Source of the DNA: Alphaproteobacteria bacterium
GTDB taxonomy: Bacteria > Pseudomonadota > Alphaproteobacteria > UBA2966
DNA length: 50,457 nt
Assembly (NCBI GenBank): GCA_021296255.1
Contig: JAGWAU010000036.1
Span: 1 to 50,457 of the forward strand
Direction of reading: 5' to 3'
The notes beneath the pieces were generated by a model. The model worked only from the letters and a program-made list of their open reading frames with translations. It was not told where the DNA came from and did no database searches. The stretch's first letter is position 1, and each line of letters starts with the position of its first letter. Made by a program: the position numbers and the translations under genes. Shown here one piece after another: positions 25,699-34,076 of this stretch.

Positions 25699-27189
25699 TC
25701 ACCGTGTCGCGCCGGGATCGAGTGGATAGATCGGGCGCCGCAGTTTCTCGAAGGGGAACAGGCCGTAGTCGGAGCTGCAGACTCCGGGCCCCGCGACTTC
25801 GACGATGTGCTTGGCGATCGGTTCGAAGGCCGCCCGGAAATGCTGCCGCGACTTGATCAACAGATACTTCTTTTGAGTCGGCTCGATACCCGCGTGGCGA
25901 AAGACGCCGAGGTCGAACGGTTCCATGCGCTCCTCGGACACCATGATCTCGACGCCGCCGCAGTCCAGCACGGCCGTCCGACCGAGGCTGATCCGCATGC
26001 CCGTCATCATCGGGCCCGTGACCGTGAAGCGGCCGTCGGTGATGGCCCGGACACGACCGGCAACCCGCAGCGGCCGCCCCTCGAGGTTGATCGCCGGCAT
26101 GTCGGTCTTGCCGCCGAGGTCGAGCGCGATCTGGTTCCCCACCCCCGCGTCGATGATCTCCGCCACGGCCCCCGGGTCCCAAACGGGCGAGACGGCGATG
26201 TCCTCGAGACCTTGGCGCATCACTTCCTCGACGGCGGCCATGACGTCCTGGTTGCCGCCGGCGCCGCAATTGTCGCCGTGTTCCACGAGCACGATCGGCC
26301 CCCCGTCGAGAGCCTTGGCGCGGGCGATGGAGTCCTCCGCCGGCTCCACGGGATAGACGAAATCCGCCCGGCGCTCCCAGGCCATGGCGAGCAGCGCCTC
26401 GGATAGCTGCACCGCCGCGCCGGCATCCCCGTCTCCCACGACGACCGTCGATACGCCGACGTGTGGGTGATCCGCCAGCGGGAACCCACCGAAAACGCTG
26501 GCGTTCAGCACCTTCCCCTCGGCCTCGGCGGCGATCGCCATGTCCATCACGTCCTTCATCGGCTGGCGCGCCGGCGTCTGGCGGAGCATGTGAGTCAGCA
26601 GAGGCAGAGACCCCCAAGCGATGACGGGCGCGATCTCGCCGTTGAGCGACCGTAACAGCGTTCGTCCGGCGCGCCTGCCGGCCTCGTACATGTCGACGTG
26701 CGGATACGTGCGGTAGCCCGTGATGATGGTGGCGTTCTCGATGGTCTCGGCGCTCAGGTTGGCGTGGAAGTCGAAAGCCACGGCGATGGGCAGGTCCGGC
26801 GCCACGGTGCGAACCCGTTTCAGGAGCCGTCCTTCCGGGTCGTCGTAGAGACCCGTCACCATGGCGCCATGCAGATCGAGAAACAGGGCATCGCAGCCCA
26901 CGACGACGGAATCGCAGATGGTGTTGGCGATAGTCTCGAAGGCATCGTCCGCGACCGGCCCGCCGGGCCAGGCCTCGCCGGCGATGGGCGTGACGACCTC
27001 GGCACCCACTTCCCGCGCCAGATCGAGATAGGCGGCGATCGGGTTGTTGGTTCCGGCGTAGGCTTCGACGACCTCGTCGCCGTAGAACGGTCCGTCGTGT
27101 CCCCCGGTCCGTCCGAAACTCGACAGGGGCGTCGGCAAGGGCGAGAACGTATTCGTCTCATGCCTCATCATGGCGATGACGAATCTCAT
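25699..27189 (-). CDS. M81-family metallopeptidase (MlrC-like)
   Basis: This 496-aa protein matches the M81 family, named for microcystinase C, which hydrolyses small linear peptides or amides with a bound zinc. It begins with the typical MRHETNTFSP motif. Metal-binding candidates follow in LFLDLHGAMVTG and VAFDFHANLS, and the conserved VLVEHGDNCGAGGNQD and GCRMG-like late blocks are present (here VWDPGAVAEI and LGGKTDMPA). AAGGAGAGGTC supports the start. It is the last gene of the minus-strand operon that begins at 31953, 63 nt after the LigE-like GST. Most chromosomal homologues are of unknown substrate. Confidence 0.88.
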   Translation of the reverse strand: MRFVIAMMRHETNTFSPLPTPLSSFGRTGGHDGPFYGDEVVEAYAGTNNPIAAYLDLAREVGAEVVTPIAGEAWPGGPVADDAFETIANTICDSVVVGCDALFLDLHGAMVTGLYDDPEGRLLKRVRTVAPDLPIAVAFDFHANLSAETIENATIITGYRTYPHVDMYEAGRRAGRTLLRSLNGEIAPVIAWGSLPLLTHMLRQTPARQPMKDVMDMAIAAEAEGKVLNASVFGGFPLADHPHVGVSTVVVGDGDAGAAVQLSEALLAMAWERRADFVYPVEPAEDSIARAKALDGGPIVLVEHGDNCGAGGNQDVMAAVEEVMRQGLEDIAVSPVWDPGAVAEIIDAGVGNQIALDLGGKTDMPAINLEGRPLRVAGRVRAITDGRFTVTGPMMTGMRISLGRTAVLDCGGVEIMVSEERMEPFDLGVFRHAGIEPTQKKYLLIKSRQHFRAAFEPIAKHIVEVAGPGVCSSDYGLFPFEKLRRPIYPLDPGATR

Positions 27190-27252
27190 GACCTCTCCTT
27201 CACGCCCTGCCCGCCCGGGGCGCGGTTCACGCCGACCGATCCCGACATTTCG

Positions 27253-28029
27253 TCAAAGAGGATGACCGGTGCGGTGCCCCAGACCGTCGAAGAGATGATA
27301 CATCCGTTCGCGCCAGGCGTAGATGGGATCGTCCGGTTCGAGGAGCGGATAGGCACTGACGCTCTTTCCCCAGATGAACGGGCCGAGGACGCTGTAATCG
27401 GCGTATGCCGGCGACTCGCCGGCGAGGAACGGCTGGCGTTCCAGCACCGTCCGGATCGGTTCCAGCAGTCTCCGGACGTCGTGGATGCGGATGTCCCGGT
27501 CGGCCTGCATCTCCTCGAGCGTGCCGCCGTAGCCGCCCCCGTATCCCCCGTGCGGCGGCGGCGCATCGAATGCCGCCGTCTCGATATCGGGCTGCAGGTC
27601 GTTCTGTTCGGCACTGAACCGGGCCTCTCGGGTGGCCCGATAGTGAGCCTGCTCTTCCGGCCTGACGGTGTTGTAGGCATCGAGAATGAACAAGCGGCGG
27701 AACGCGAAGATCTGCACGGCATTGGTCCAATCGTTGACGAACTTGGACTCGCCCCTGCCGATTTCGCCGCCGAACAGCGACGGCCGGTCGGGATAGGCCT
27801 GCTCCAGATACACCGCAATCGCCCACGAGTCCGACACCACGGTTTCGCCATCCTCCAGGACGGGTACGAGCTTCTGGCCCGAGAAGGCAATGCGGTCCTT
27901 TTCAAAGCAACCGACGCCGACACGCTCGAATTCGAGCTGCTTGTGAAACGCCGCGTAGACGGACTTCCAGCAGTGAGGACTGATCTTGGCGTCCCCCCGG
28001 CCCGCCAGCTCGTAGAGCCTGACGGTCAT
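27253..28029 (-). CDS. LigE-like glutathione S-transferase
   Basis: This 258-aa protein has a thioredoxin-fold N-terminal domain (MTVRLYELAGRGDAKISPHCW, PVLEDGETVVSDSWAIA) with the glutathione-binding SDSWAI region. An all-helical C-terminal domain ends DGLGHRTG, closely resembling the Sphingobium LigE beta-etherase family. A Gly/Tyr-rich insertion (about residues 140-158) is not usual for the family. The partner GST at 28055-28747 is 25 nt upstream in the same operon. Possible activities include glutathione-dependent ether cleavage or isomerisation; this is not proven by the sequence. Confidence 0.85.
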   Translation of the reverse strand: MTVRLYELAGRGDAKISPHCWKSVYAAFHKQLEFERVGVGCFEKDRIAFSGQKLVPVLEDGETVVSDSWAIAVYLEQAYPDRPSLFGGEIGRGESKFVNDWTNAVQIFAFRRLFILDAYNTVRPEEQAHYRATREARFSAEQNDLQPDIETAAFDAPPPHGGYGGGYGGTLEEMQADRDIRIHDVRRLLEPIRTVLERQPFLAGESPAYADYSVLGPFIWGKSVSAYPLLEPDDPIYAWRERMYHLFDGLGHRTGHPL

Positions 28030-28054
28030 GGCGGCGGCTGCCGAGCGCGGCCTG

Positions 28055-28747
28055 TCACGCGGCCTCGTGCGGGGCCGTCCGGGCGAACCCGCCGAAGAGA
28101 TCCAGCATGCGTTCGCGCCAGGCGTAGATGGGATCGTCAGCCTCGATCAGCTTGATCCGGCTGATGCAGCGTGCCCGCTGGAAATCGCCGAAAACGATGT
28201 AGTCGGCATACGCGGGCGCCTCCCCGCTGACGAAGGGCTGCCCGGAGAGCGTGACCCTCAGGGGCTCGAGCTTCGCGCACCACTCGCGAACGCGTTCCTC
28301 ACGGCCCTCCCGGTAGTCCTCGAGCCGGCCGAAGTGCAGCTGCCGATCCTTCCGCCACCAATCGCGGTCCTGCGGATCGAGGTGCTCGAAGGCGTCCCAC
28401 AGCAAGATCTCCGTCAGGCCCGGCCTGTGCAACTGCAGGATCCAGGCGCTCACAAACGACGCCTGGGCCCGGCCCATATCGCCGCCAAACAAGGATGGGC
28501 GATCGGGAAATACCTCTTCGAGATAGTCGGCAATCGCCCAGGAATCATTGACCCAGCGATCGCCGTCGACGAGGACGGGAGTCAGTCCCTGATTGCTGAA
28601 GGCGATGGGAGATTTGTCACGGTAGTACACGGGGACGCGCTCGAACTCATCGAGGCCCTTGTGCTTCATGGCCATGAGGGTGCGCCAGCAGAAAGGGCAA
28701 TAGCGGAATCCGTCGCGCCCGCCCAGTTCATACAGAGTCAACGACAT
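28055..28747 (-). CDS. Glutathione S-transferase with CxxC motif, LigE-like
   Basis: This 230-aa protein has an N-terminal thioredoxin fold in which the catalytic loop reads RYCPFCW (a CPFC pair), the conserved cis-Pro (GLTPVLVDG) and the glutathione-gamma-glutamyl site VNDSWAIADYL. An alpha-helical C-terminal domain ends DDPIYAWRERMLDLFGGF. It is paralogous to the GST just downstream. The start at 28747 lies 4 nt after the GMC oxidoreductase stop (reading on the minus strand), so it is coupled to it. An upstream ATG at 28879 would add an unrelated Arg-rich tail and is rejected. Confidence 0.86.
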   Translation of the reverse strand: MSLTLYELGGRDGFRYCPFCWRTLMAMKHKGLDEFERVPVYYRDKSPIAFSNQGLTPVLVDGDRWVNDSWAIADYLEEVFPDRPSLFGGDMGRAQASFVSAWILQLHRPGLTEILLWDAFEHLDPQDRDWWRKDRQLHFGRLEDYREGREERVREWCAKLEPLRVTLSGQPFVSGEAPAYADYIVFGDFQRARCISRIKLIEADDPIYAWRERMLDLFGGFARTAPHEAA

Positions 28748-28751
28748 GCCT

Positions 28752-30467
28752 TCATCCCGGTTGCGTGGAACGCTTGACCGCCACGCCCAGTATACCAGCT
28801 TCGGCCGCCCGCTTCCGTCCTCCGCCGTCCGACCGGCCGGCCGAAAGTCCGCGGACGAGGTCCGCCGCCTTCTCGGCAACCATGACGGACGGCGCGTGGG
28901 TGTTGCTGCTGGTCAACGACGGGAACACGGAAGCGTCGGCGACCCGCAATCCCTCGACGCCCCTGACCCTGAGCTCTCCATCGACAACGGCGGCGGCGTC
29001 CGCTCCCATGCGGCAGGTGCCGACCGGATGGAACATGGTGTCGGCCGTCCGGCGAATCCACGCCTCGACGTCGGCGTCACGCCGCACGTCCTCGCCCGGC
29101 GACAGCTCCCGTCCGCGGAAGGGATCGAAAGCCGGCTGGGCGAACACGTCGCGCAGCAACGCCACGCCCCTCTTGAGCCGTTCCATGTCGTCGGGATGCG
29201 ACAAGTAGCCGGGCTGAATGGCCGGCGGCGAGAGCGGATGGGCGTCGGCCAGCCGTATCTCGCCCCGGCTGAACGGCCGCATGGGACATATATTGGCGGT
29301 GAAACCGTGGCCTTCGGCGGTCGCGGTGCTCACCGCGAAGGGGTTGCGGCGCGGCTGCCCGGTGGACAGTGCCGGCGCGAAATGACTCTGCAAATCCGGG
29401 AGATCGAGTGCCGGGTCCGATTTCAGGAAGGCGCCGGCCTCGAGCGGAAAGCCGGACCCCGGGCCCGTCCCGAACAACATTGCGCGAACGACGGTGAAGA
29501 CCGCGCGGTCGACGCGGTTCAGCCGCGCCAGCGTGATCGGCTCGGTCGCCGCGTGCTGCACCCGCACCAGCACATGATCCTGCAGGTTCCGCCCGACCTG
29601 GGGACGATCCGCGACCACGTCGATGCCGTGGTCCCGCAGATGGCCGGCCGCGCCGATGCCGGAGAGCATCAACAGTTGCGGAGAATTGACGACACCGCCC
29701 GAGAGTACGATCTCGCGACCGGCGCGGACTTCCCTCGGCCTGCCGGACCGCCGTACCCGTACACCCACCGCCCGATTTCCCTCGAACAGGACGCGTGTCG
29801 CGTGCGCCCGTGTCCATACGGTGAGATTGGGCCGCGACCGTGCATCCCGGAGAAATGCGTCGGCGCTGCTCACGCGCCGGCCGTCGCGAATGTTGAAATG
29901 AAAGAGGCCGAACCCTTCGGGCCGCGGGCCGTTGAAGTCGTCGGTTACCGGATGACCCGCCTGCCGGCCGGCCTCGACGTAAGCGTCGAACAGCGGACTG
30001 GACGGCCGCTCCCGCCGCGTCACCGGCAGCGGCCCCCCGGCGGCATGACGTTCGTTCGTGACACCGCCGAAGTCCTCGGAGCGCCGAAAGTAAGGCAACA
30101 CGTCGTCGAAGGACCACCCGGCGAGGCCGCTCTGAGCCCAGTCGTCGAAGTCGCTCGGCAATCCCCGCGAGTAGACCATGCCGTTGATGGCCGACGATCC
30201 GCCCAGCACCTTGCCGCGCGCCCAGGCGACCCGGCGGCCGTTCAGGCCGGGCACGGGTTCGGTGACATAGCTCCAGTTGTAGCGCCGCCCGCGAAACATC
30301 GCCCCGGCCATCAGCGGCACCCGCAGCAAGGGATCGAAGTTTCCGGGGCCGGCTTCGAGCAGCAGCACGCGTACGTCCGAATCCTCGCTCAAGCGGGACG
30401 CCAGCACGCAACCCGCCGAACCGGCGCCGACGACGATGTAGTCAAACTCGGCGGTTCCGTCCTTCAT
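28752..30467 (-). CDS. GMC-family FAD-dependent oxidoreductase
   Basis: This 571-aa protein has an N-terminal Rossmann FAD motif (YIVVGAGSAGCVLASRL, acid at EAGPGN). The family signatures GKVLGGSSAINGMVYSRG and LSGGVVNSPQLLMLSGIG follow, and the C-terminal catalytic block contains HPVGTCRMG with the later NTHAPS. It oxidises an alcohol, choline or related compound with electron transfer to a quinone or oxygen; the substrate is unknown. It lies in the minus-strand operon between the CMD protein and the two GSTs and is likely cytoplasmic, as there is no signal peptide. Confidence 0.93.
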   Translation of the reverse strand: MKDGTAEFDYIVVGAGSAGCVLASRLSEDSDVRVLLLEAGPGNFDPLLRVPLMAGAMFRGRRYNWSYVTEPVPGLNGRRVAWARGKVLGGSSAINGMVYSRGLPSDFDDWAQSGLAGWSFDDVLPYFRRSEDFGGVTNERHAAGGPLPVTRRERPSSPLFDAYVEAGRQAGHPVTDDFNGPRPEGFGLFHFNIRDGRRVSSADAFLRDARSRPNLTVWTRAHATRVLFEGNRAVGVRVRRSGRPREVRAGREIVLSGGVVNSPQLLMLSGIGAAGHLRDHGIDVVADRPQVGRNLQDHVLVRVQHAATEPITLARLNRVDRAVFTVVRAMLFGTGPGSGFPLEAGAFLKSDPALDLPDLQSHFAPALSTGQPRRNPFAVSTATAEGHGFTANICPMRPFSRGEIRLADAHPLSPPAIQPGYLSHPDDMERLKRGVALLRDVFAQPAFDPFRGRELSPGEDVRRDADVEAWIRRTADTMFHPVGTCRMGADAAAVVDGELRVRGVEGLRVADASVFPSLTSSNTHAPSVMVAEKAADLVRGLSAGRSDGGGRKRAAEAGILGVAVKRSTQPG

Positions 30468-30508
30468 CGCCGGCCGTTCCCGGTTACGGGTGCGGTTTCA
30501 CGACGCCG

Positions 30509-31156
30509 CTACTCGGCATAAGGCGGCGGGCATTCGCCCGCGTCCGCCGCTCGCCGCCAAACATCGACGGCTTCGATCAGCGTGTTCGCGCCGCAAGGCA
30601 TGATCAGATAGCTCAGCCCCTCGGCCACCTGCCCTTCCGTCGCGCCTCGCTCGAACGCCCGTCGAAGGTGAAACCGGAGGCCGTCGGACACGTGGCGTGC
30701 GGCAAAGCAGACGACGAGCATGATCTCCGCCACCCGCGCCTCGATGCCGCCGCGGGCAGAGGCGATGACCGCGCCGTAACGCTCCATGGCGCCGTCGCGG
30801 GACATCCACTCCGGCCACCTGGACGCGGCAAATTTCATTCCCCGGAACGCCTCGCTCGCCGCCGCCAGGGCGATGGCGTCGCCGATCTCGTCCCGCGTCA
30901 ATCCCGCCTCGACGCCTCTCTGCAAGTGGATGCGGCCGACCTCCTCGCGGGCGGCGGTGACGAGCGCGGTCCACACGAGCTCGCGCTCGCGGAGCGTCAG
31001 GTCGCGCCGGTTCAGCGTCAAACGGGTGTAGAACGCGTTGAAGCTCGTCAACAACCCGGGGGAATACTCGGCCAGCACCCGCTGATAAGGCAGGATGTAT
31101 CCCCGGTCTTTCACGAATGCCGCAACGGCTTCCTCCTTCGTGACGCTGTCGCTCAT
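30509..31156 (-). CDS. Carboxymuconolactone decarboxylase (CMD)/AhpD-like protein
   Basis: This 215-aa helical protein has the CMD-type layout: tandem helical motifs including LVWTALVTAAREEVGRIHLQRGVEAGLTRDEIGDAI, then a second repeat HVSDGLRFHLRRAFERGATEGQVAEGL. The pair of repeated glutamate/histidine positions is as in AhpD-like families, but the CxxC of AhpD is absent, so redox activity is unlikely and a decarboxylase-like or binding role is possible. I chose the ATG at 31156, preceded by GGGGGAGG; the longer frame adds a Gly-rich tail. It lies 44 nt after the SDR gene. Confidence 0.82.
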   Translation of the reverse strand: MSDSVTKEEAVAAFVKDRGYILPYQRVLAEYSPGLLTSFNAFYTRLTLNRRDLTLRERELVWTALVTAAREEVGRIHLQRGVEAGLTRDEIGDAIALAAASEAFRGMKFAASRWPEWMSRDGAMERYGAVIASARGGIEARVAEIMLVVCFAARHVSDGLRFHLRRAFERGATEGQVAEGLSYLIMPCGANTLIEAVDVWRRAADAGECPPPYAE

Positions 31157-31200
31157 CGATCCGCCTCCCCCGTCGCCTGATATGCCGGGCCGCCCGCCGC

Positions 31201-31953
31201 CTAGAGACCGAAGAAGATGCCGCCGGAAATCGGCAGGACGGCGCCCGTCACGTAATTCGAGGCGGGCGAGCACAGAAACCGAACCGGTTCGGCCACGTCC
31301 TCGGGATCGCCGATCCGCCCCAACGGGATGGCGTCGAGCGGCGGCTTGTTGAAATCGGCGTTGAGCTCAGTGGCGATGACGCCCGGCGAGACCGTGTTGC
31401 AGTAGATGTTGTGCGGTCCGCCGTTGCGCGCCGTATGACGCGTGAGCGCGACGACCGCGCCCTTCGAGGTCGAATATTCGGGTCCGATGGCCAGGCCGCC
31501 CTGGTGCGCGGCCATGGACGCGATGGTGACGATCTTGCCGTACGCCGCGGCGACCATATGCGGCCAGGCCGCCGCGATGCAGTAGTAGGTGCCGTCGACG
31601 TTCACCTTGTGGACCCGCTCCCATTGCCCGGTGCCGACCTCCATGCCCCCCTTCGGCATGATGCCGGCGCAGCAGACCAGGATGTCCAGGCGCCCGAAGT
31701 CCTCCACGATCCTGTCGACCGCGGCCGCCGCGGCGGCGCGGTCCGTGACGTCGACTTCCAATGCCATGGCGCGGCGGCCCCGCGCCTCGGCGTCCGCGAC
31801 CGTGGCGGCGCAATCACGGAGATCGCCCGCGGCGACGTCGACACCGGCATCCGCCAGCGTGCGGCAGACGGCCGCGCCGATGCCCCGCGCGCCTCCGGTA
31901 ACGAACGCCACCTGTCCGGTCATGTCGGTCGTGCAGGAAAGTGGTGCGGGCAT
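31201..31953 (-). CDS. Short-chain dehydrogenase/reductase (SDR)
   Basis: This 250-aa classical SDR has the cofactor motif VTGGARGIG, the CAGI strand motif, and the active-site Tyr-x-x-x-Lys in YSTSKGAVVAL with a Ser in IASM. NAD(P) oxidoreduction of a hydroxyl group is expected. The ATG at 31953 has AGGAG about 8 nt upstream; an ATG ten codons later is the alternative. It is the first gene of the six-gene minus-strand operon running to 25699 and, with the two LigE-like GSTs, invites comparison with the lignin beta-aryl ether pathway (LigD/LigE/LigF), a tentative inference. Confidence 0.92.
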   Translation of the reverse strand: MPAPLSCTTDMTGQVAFVTGGARGIGAAVCRTLADAGVDVAAGDLRDCAATVADAEARGRRAMALEVDVTDRAAAAAAVDRIVEDFGRLDILVCCAGIMPKGGMEVGTGQWERVHKVNVDGTYYCIAAAWPHMVAAAYGKIVTIASMAAHQGGLAIGPEYSTSKGAVVALTRHTARNGGPHNIYCNTVSPGVIATELNADFNKPPLDAIPLGRIGDPEDVAEPVRFLCSPASNYVTGAVLPISGGIFFGL

Positions 31954-32215
31954 GATGACGGCTCCTGACTGTCAAGGTCTTCGATCGCTCAGAGTCTCTC
32001 GAGCACACGATACGACGCGTCGGCGGCCCGTTCCGAATCTTTCCGCATCAACGCGAATCGAGGCGCATCGAAGCGCAACGGCGTGCGCGGCGATCCGACG
32101 CAACGTGACGTGGAAAGCACGCCCAAGGGACTCGACGGGGGATGCGACGGACGGGCATGCCCCGCGGCGTGCCGGTGGCGCCGCGTCGATTCACGGCCAC
32201 CCCGCATCGCCTGCA

Positions 32216-32767
32216 TCACGTGCCGCCAGCCGTGTCGCCGGACCCATCCGCCTCTTCCGTTCCGGCGGCCTCGGCGGCGGAAGCGGCGATGTCCTCCAGA
32301 GTAGCGGTGAGCTTCTCGAGGTCTCTGCCCTCGACGTCCGGGAAGTGGCGGTTGAAGATGTGCGCGACGCGGAACATTTCCTCCGGGTCGTCACACGCGG
32401 ACGGGTCGAACAGTTCCGCGAACGGCCCGTACGCCCGGATCAGGTATGCGGCCAACGCCTCCGCGCGCTCCGGCACCTCGGCGTCCACGGCCGGCGACGC
32501 GCCGTCGATCTTATTGATACGGCGGAACAACAGTTCGATGGCAAGCCGCAGTGCCCACGGACTGACCGTCTCGCCCTTGCGGCGCAGGCATACCTCCAGG
32601 CCCACGACCTCGGCCACCCGCGCCGCCCGCTCCAGCGACGGGACCTTGCCCGCCCGCATGGCCGCCACCGCGTTGCCGCTCAGCCCCGCGGCCTGGCTGA
32701 TGTCCTTGTCGGACCGCGGGCCGCGGACGTTATCGATACAGTCCAGGAACGTGGCGACATTCATCAT
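32216..32767 (-). CDS. XRE-type helix-turn-helix transcriptional regulator
   Basis: This 183-aa protein begins with a helix-turn-helix (about residues 20-60: KDISQAAGLSGNAVAAMRAGKVPSLERAARVAEVVGLEV). The rest is helical, with an acidic Glu/Ala-rich C terminus. It resembles phage- or island-borne repressors. It is divergent from the Gp27-like gene across 87 nt holding a perfect AT-rich palindrome (32818-32833), which makes that palindrome its likely operator. No ribosome binding site is seen, so translation may rely on a short leader. Confidence 0.75.
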   Translation of the reverse strand: MMNVATFLDCIDNVRGPRSDKDISQAAGLSGNAVAAMRAGKVPSLERAARVAEVVGLEVCLRRKGETVSPWALRLAIELLFRRINKIDGASPAVDAEVPERAEALAAYLIRAYGPFAELFDPSACDDPEEMFRVAHIFNRHFPDVEGRDLEKLTATLEDIAASAAEAAGTEEADGSGDTAGGT

Positions 32768-32817
32768 GAGGAGACGGTACCACGGGCGTCACTTTGGTGC
32801 AAGTTTACTAAAATAGT

Positions 32818-32837
32818 TATAGAAAAATCTATATAAT
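32818..32837 (+). promoter_or_regulatory. Palindromic operator overlapping a -10 element
   Basis: TATAGA-AAAA-TCTATA (32818-32833) is a perfect inverted repeat, and its right arm overlaps a consensus TATAAT (32832-32837). The ATG of the Gp27-like gene is 18 nt after the TATAAT, so the transcript would have a very short leader. In this GC-rich window, an AT island of this kind between two divergent genes strongly suggests a regulator-bound promoter. Confidence 0.65.
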
Positions 32838-32854
32838 GTGTTACGATCACCGAC

Positions 32855-33478
32855 ATGCCGCCCCGCAGCACCGTCTACACCCTCCCCGAATCGGTGCGCG
32901 ACGCGCTCGACCGGCGCATCATCGCCGCCGGCTTCGGGCGCTATGCCGATCATGCCGGCTGGCTGGCCGGCCAGGGCCACGTGATCGGCCCGGCCGCGCT
33001 CCAGCGCTACGGGAGGCGGCTTCGGGACAGCGTCGAGCGCGACCGCGCGGGAGCGCGCGAGGCCGCGGCGACCATGACGGCGCGCATCCACCGGAGCAAC
33101 GAGATGGCGCGGGCAATCGACGAGGCCACAGGCGACGACCCCCTGGCCTTGCCGGAGCGAGCGGTGGACATGTGCCTGGTCCGCATCTGCGAGGCCGCGA
33201 GCGAGGAAGACATCGACGCCAGGACCCTCCAGGCCGCCGGACGCCTGCTGAACGACTGCCTGCGGGCGGCGGAGTTCATCCGGTCCGAGCGAGAGGAGGA
33301 GCGGAAACGGGCCTTGCGAGCATCGATGGGAGGGGCAGACGCGGGCGGGAGACGGCGCGGACTCAGCCCGGAAGTCGCGGCCGTGATCCGCCAGGTGATC
33401 GAAGGCCCCCCGGAAGATTGCGACGGCCCGATGCGGAATGAACAGCCCCGGGCGGACGGTCGCGACGAGTCCGCGTAG
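32855..33478 (+). CDS. Mu Gp27-like phage protein (DUF3486)
   Basis: This 207-aa protein matches the Mu Gp27/DUF3486 family. It has the PPRSTVYTLPESVRDALDRRI opening, the HAGWLAGQGHVIGPAALQRYGRRLRDS segment with a predicted HTH, and a long helical middle. A C-terminal basic tail (about 165-180) and an acidic end complete it. Gp27 is a small-terminase-like subunit in Mu; no other Mu structural gene is present, so it is a remnant or domesticated gene. It lies directly downstream of the palindromic operator and 5' to an antisense P63C fragment. Confidence 0.8.
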   Translation: MPPRSTVYTLPESVRDALDRRIIAAGFGRYADHAGWLAGQGHVIGPAALQRYGRRLRDSVERDRAGAREAAATMTARIHRSNEMARAIDEATGDDPLALPERAVDMCLVRICEAASEEDIDARTLQAAGRLLNDCLRAAEFIRSEREEERKRALRASMGGADAGGRRRGLSPEVAAVIRQVIEGPPEDCDGPMRNEQPRADGRDESA

Positions 33479-33768
33479 CGGCCCATGATCTGCGGACGTT
33501 TCACGCCGCCTGGACCATGCCATCCCTTGAGCCGGAAAATCTCCTTGCAGAAATCGTCGGGAAAGCGTTTCTCCCATTTGGCCTGACGAGCGAAAAGACA
33601 TTTGTCGAGGATCTTGTGAAGAGCCTGCCTGTCGCGTATCTCCTGGTAGCTGGCAGCCTCATCGACCAGCGCGACGATGCCGACATGCGCCAAGCCGCGC
33701 GTGAAATGAAGCGCGGTCAGGAATTGAATGCCGCAGGATTCGACGTGGACGCCAACCGGGTATTCCAG
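33478..33768 (-). pseudogene. P63C-domain protein fragment
   Basis: The minus strand translates, without stops in one frame, to a block matching the P63C domain of phage-related proteins: VALVDEAASYQEIRDRQALHKIL, FPDDFCKEIFRLKGW and VKRPQIMGRYADS. Homology begins near 33765 and ends near 33475, running into the end of the Gp27-like gene, so both termini are missing (full-length relatives are roughly three times longer). It looks like a leftover of a mobile or phage gene between the Gp27-like gene and mntA. Confidence 0.65.
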
Positions 33769-33770
33769 AC

Positions 33771-34076
33771 ATGAACCCACAAGTAAAGATCGCCAAGAGC
33801 GAACTGGCTTCTTTCTGCCGGGCGCACGGCATCCGGCGCCTCGCGATCTTCGGTTCGGCGTTGCGAACGGATTTCGGACCGGAAAGCGACATCGACGTGC
33901 TGGTCGAGTTTGAGCCGGACCGCGCTCCCGGCCTGCTGGGCATCGCCGGAATGGAGATCGAGCTGTCAGCGCTGTTCGGTGGACGCAAGGTGGACCTGCG
34001 AACCCCGGAGGACCTGAGCCGCTATTTCCGCCAGGACGTTCTCGAGACGGCGGAAGTCCAGTATGCGCGAGGATGA
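33771..34076 (+). CDS. MntA-type minimal nucleotidyltransferase (antitoxin)
   Basis: This 101-aa protein is a minimal nucleotidyltransferase with the [20 protein letters not shown] signature (GS plus DxD metal residues), a later Asp in [11 protein letters not shown], and the family length of about 100 aa. In HepT-MntA systems the nucleotidyltransferase neutralises the HEPN toxin by AMPylation. The partner hepT overlaps its 3' end by 14 nt but is truncated, leaving mntA without a functional toxin here. No clear ribosome binding site precedes it. Confidence 0.85.
   Translation: MNPQVKIAKSELASFCRAHGIRRLAIFGSALRTDFGPESDIDVLVEFEPDRAPGLLGIAGMEIELSALFGGRKVDLRTPEDLSRYFRQDVLETAEVQYARG

Noticed and set aside
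26698-28155. 485-aa plus-strand open frame
   Set aside because: It spans the M81 peptidase and GST genes on the other strand and shows no family features.
28746-30521. 591-aa plus-strand open frame
   Set aside because: It is the antisense of the GMC oxidoreductase, which has clear FAD and catalytic motifs.
31989-32219. 76-aa minus-strand open frame
   Set aside because: It has no ribosome binding site and no recognisable motif; the region is probably spacer upstream of the SDR operon.
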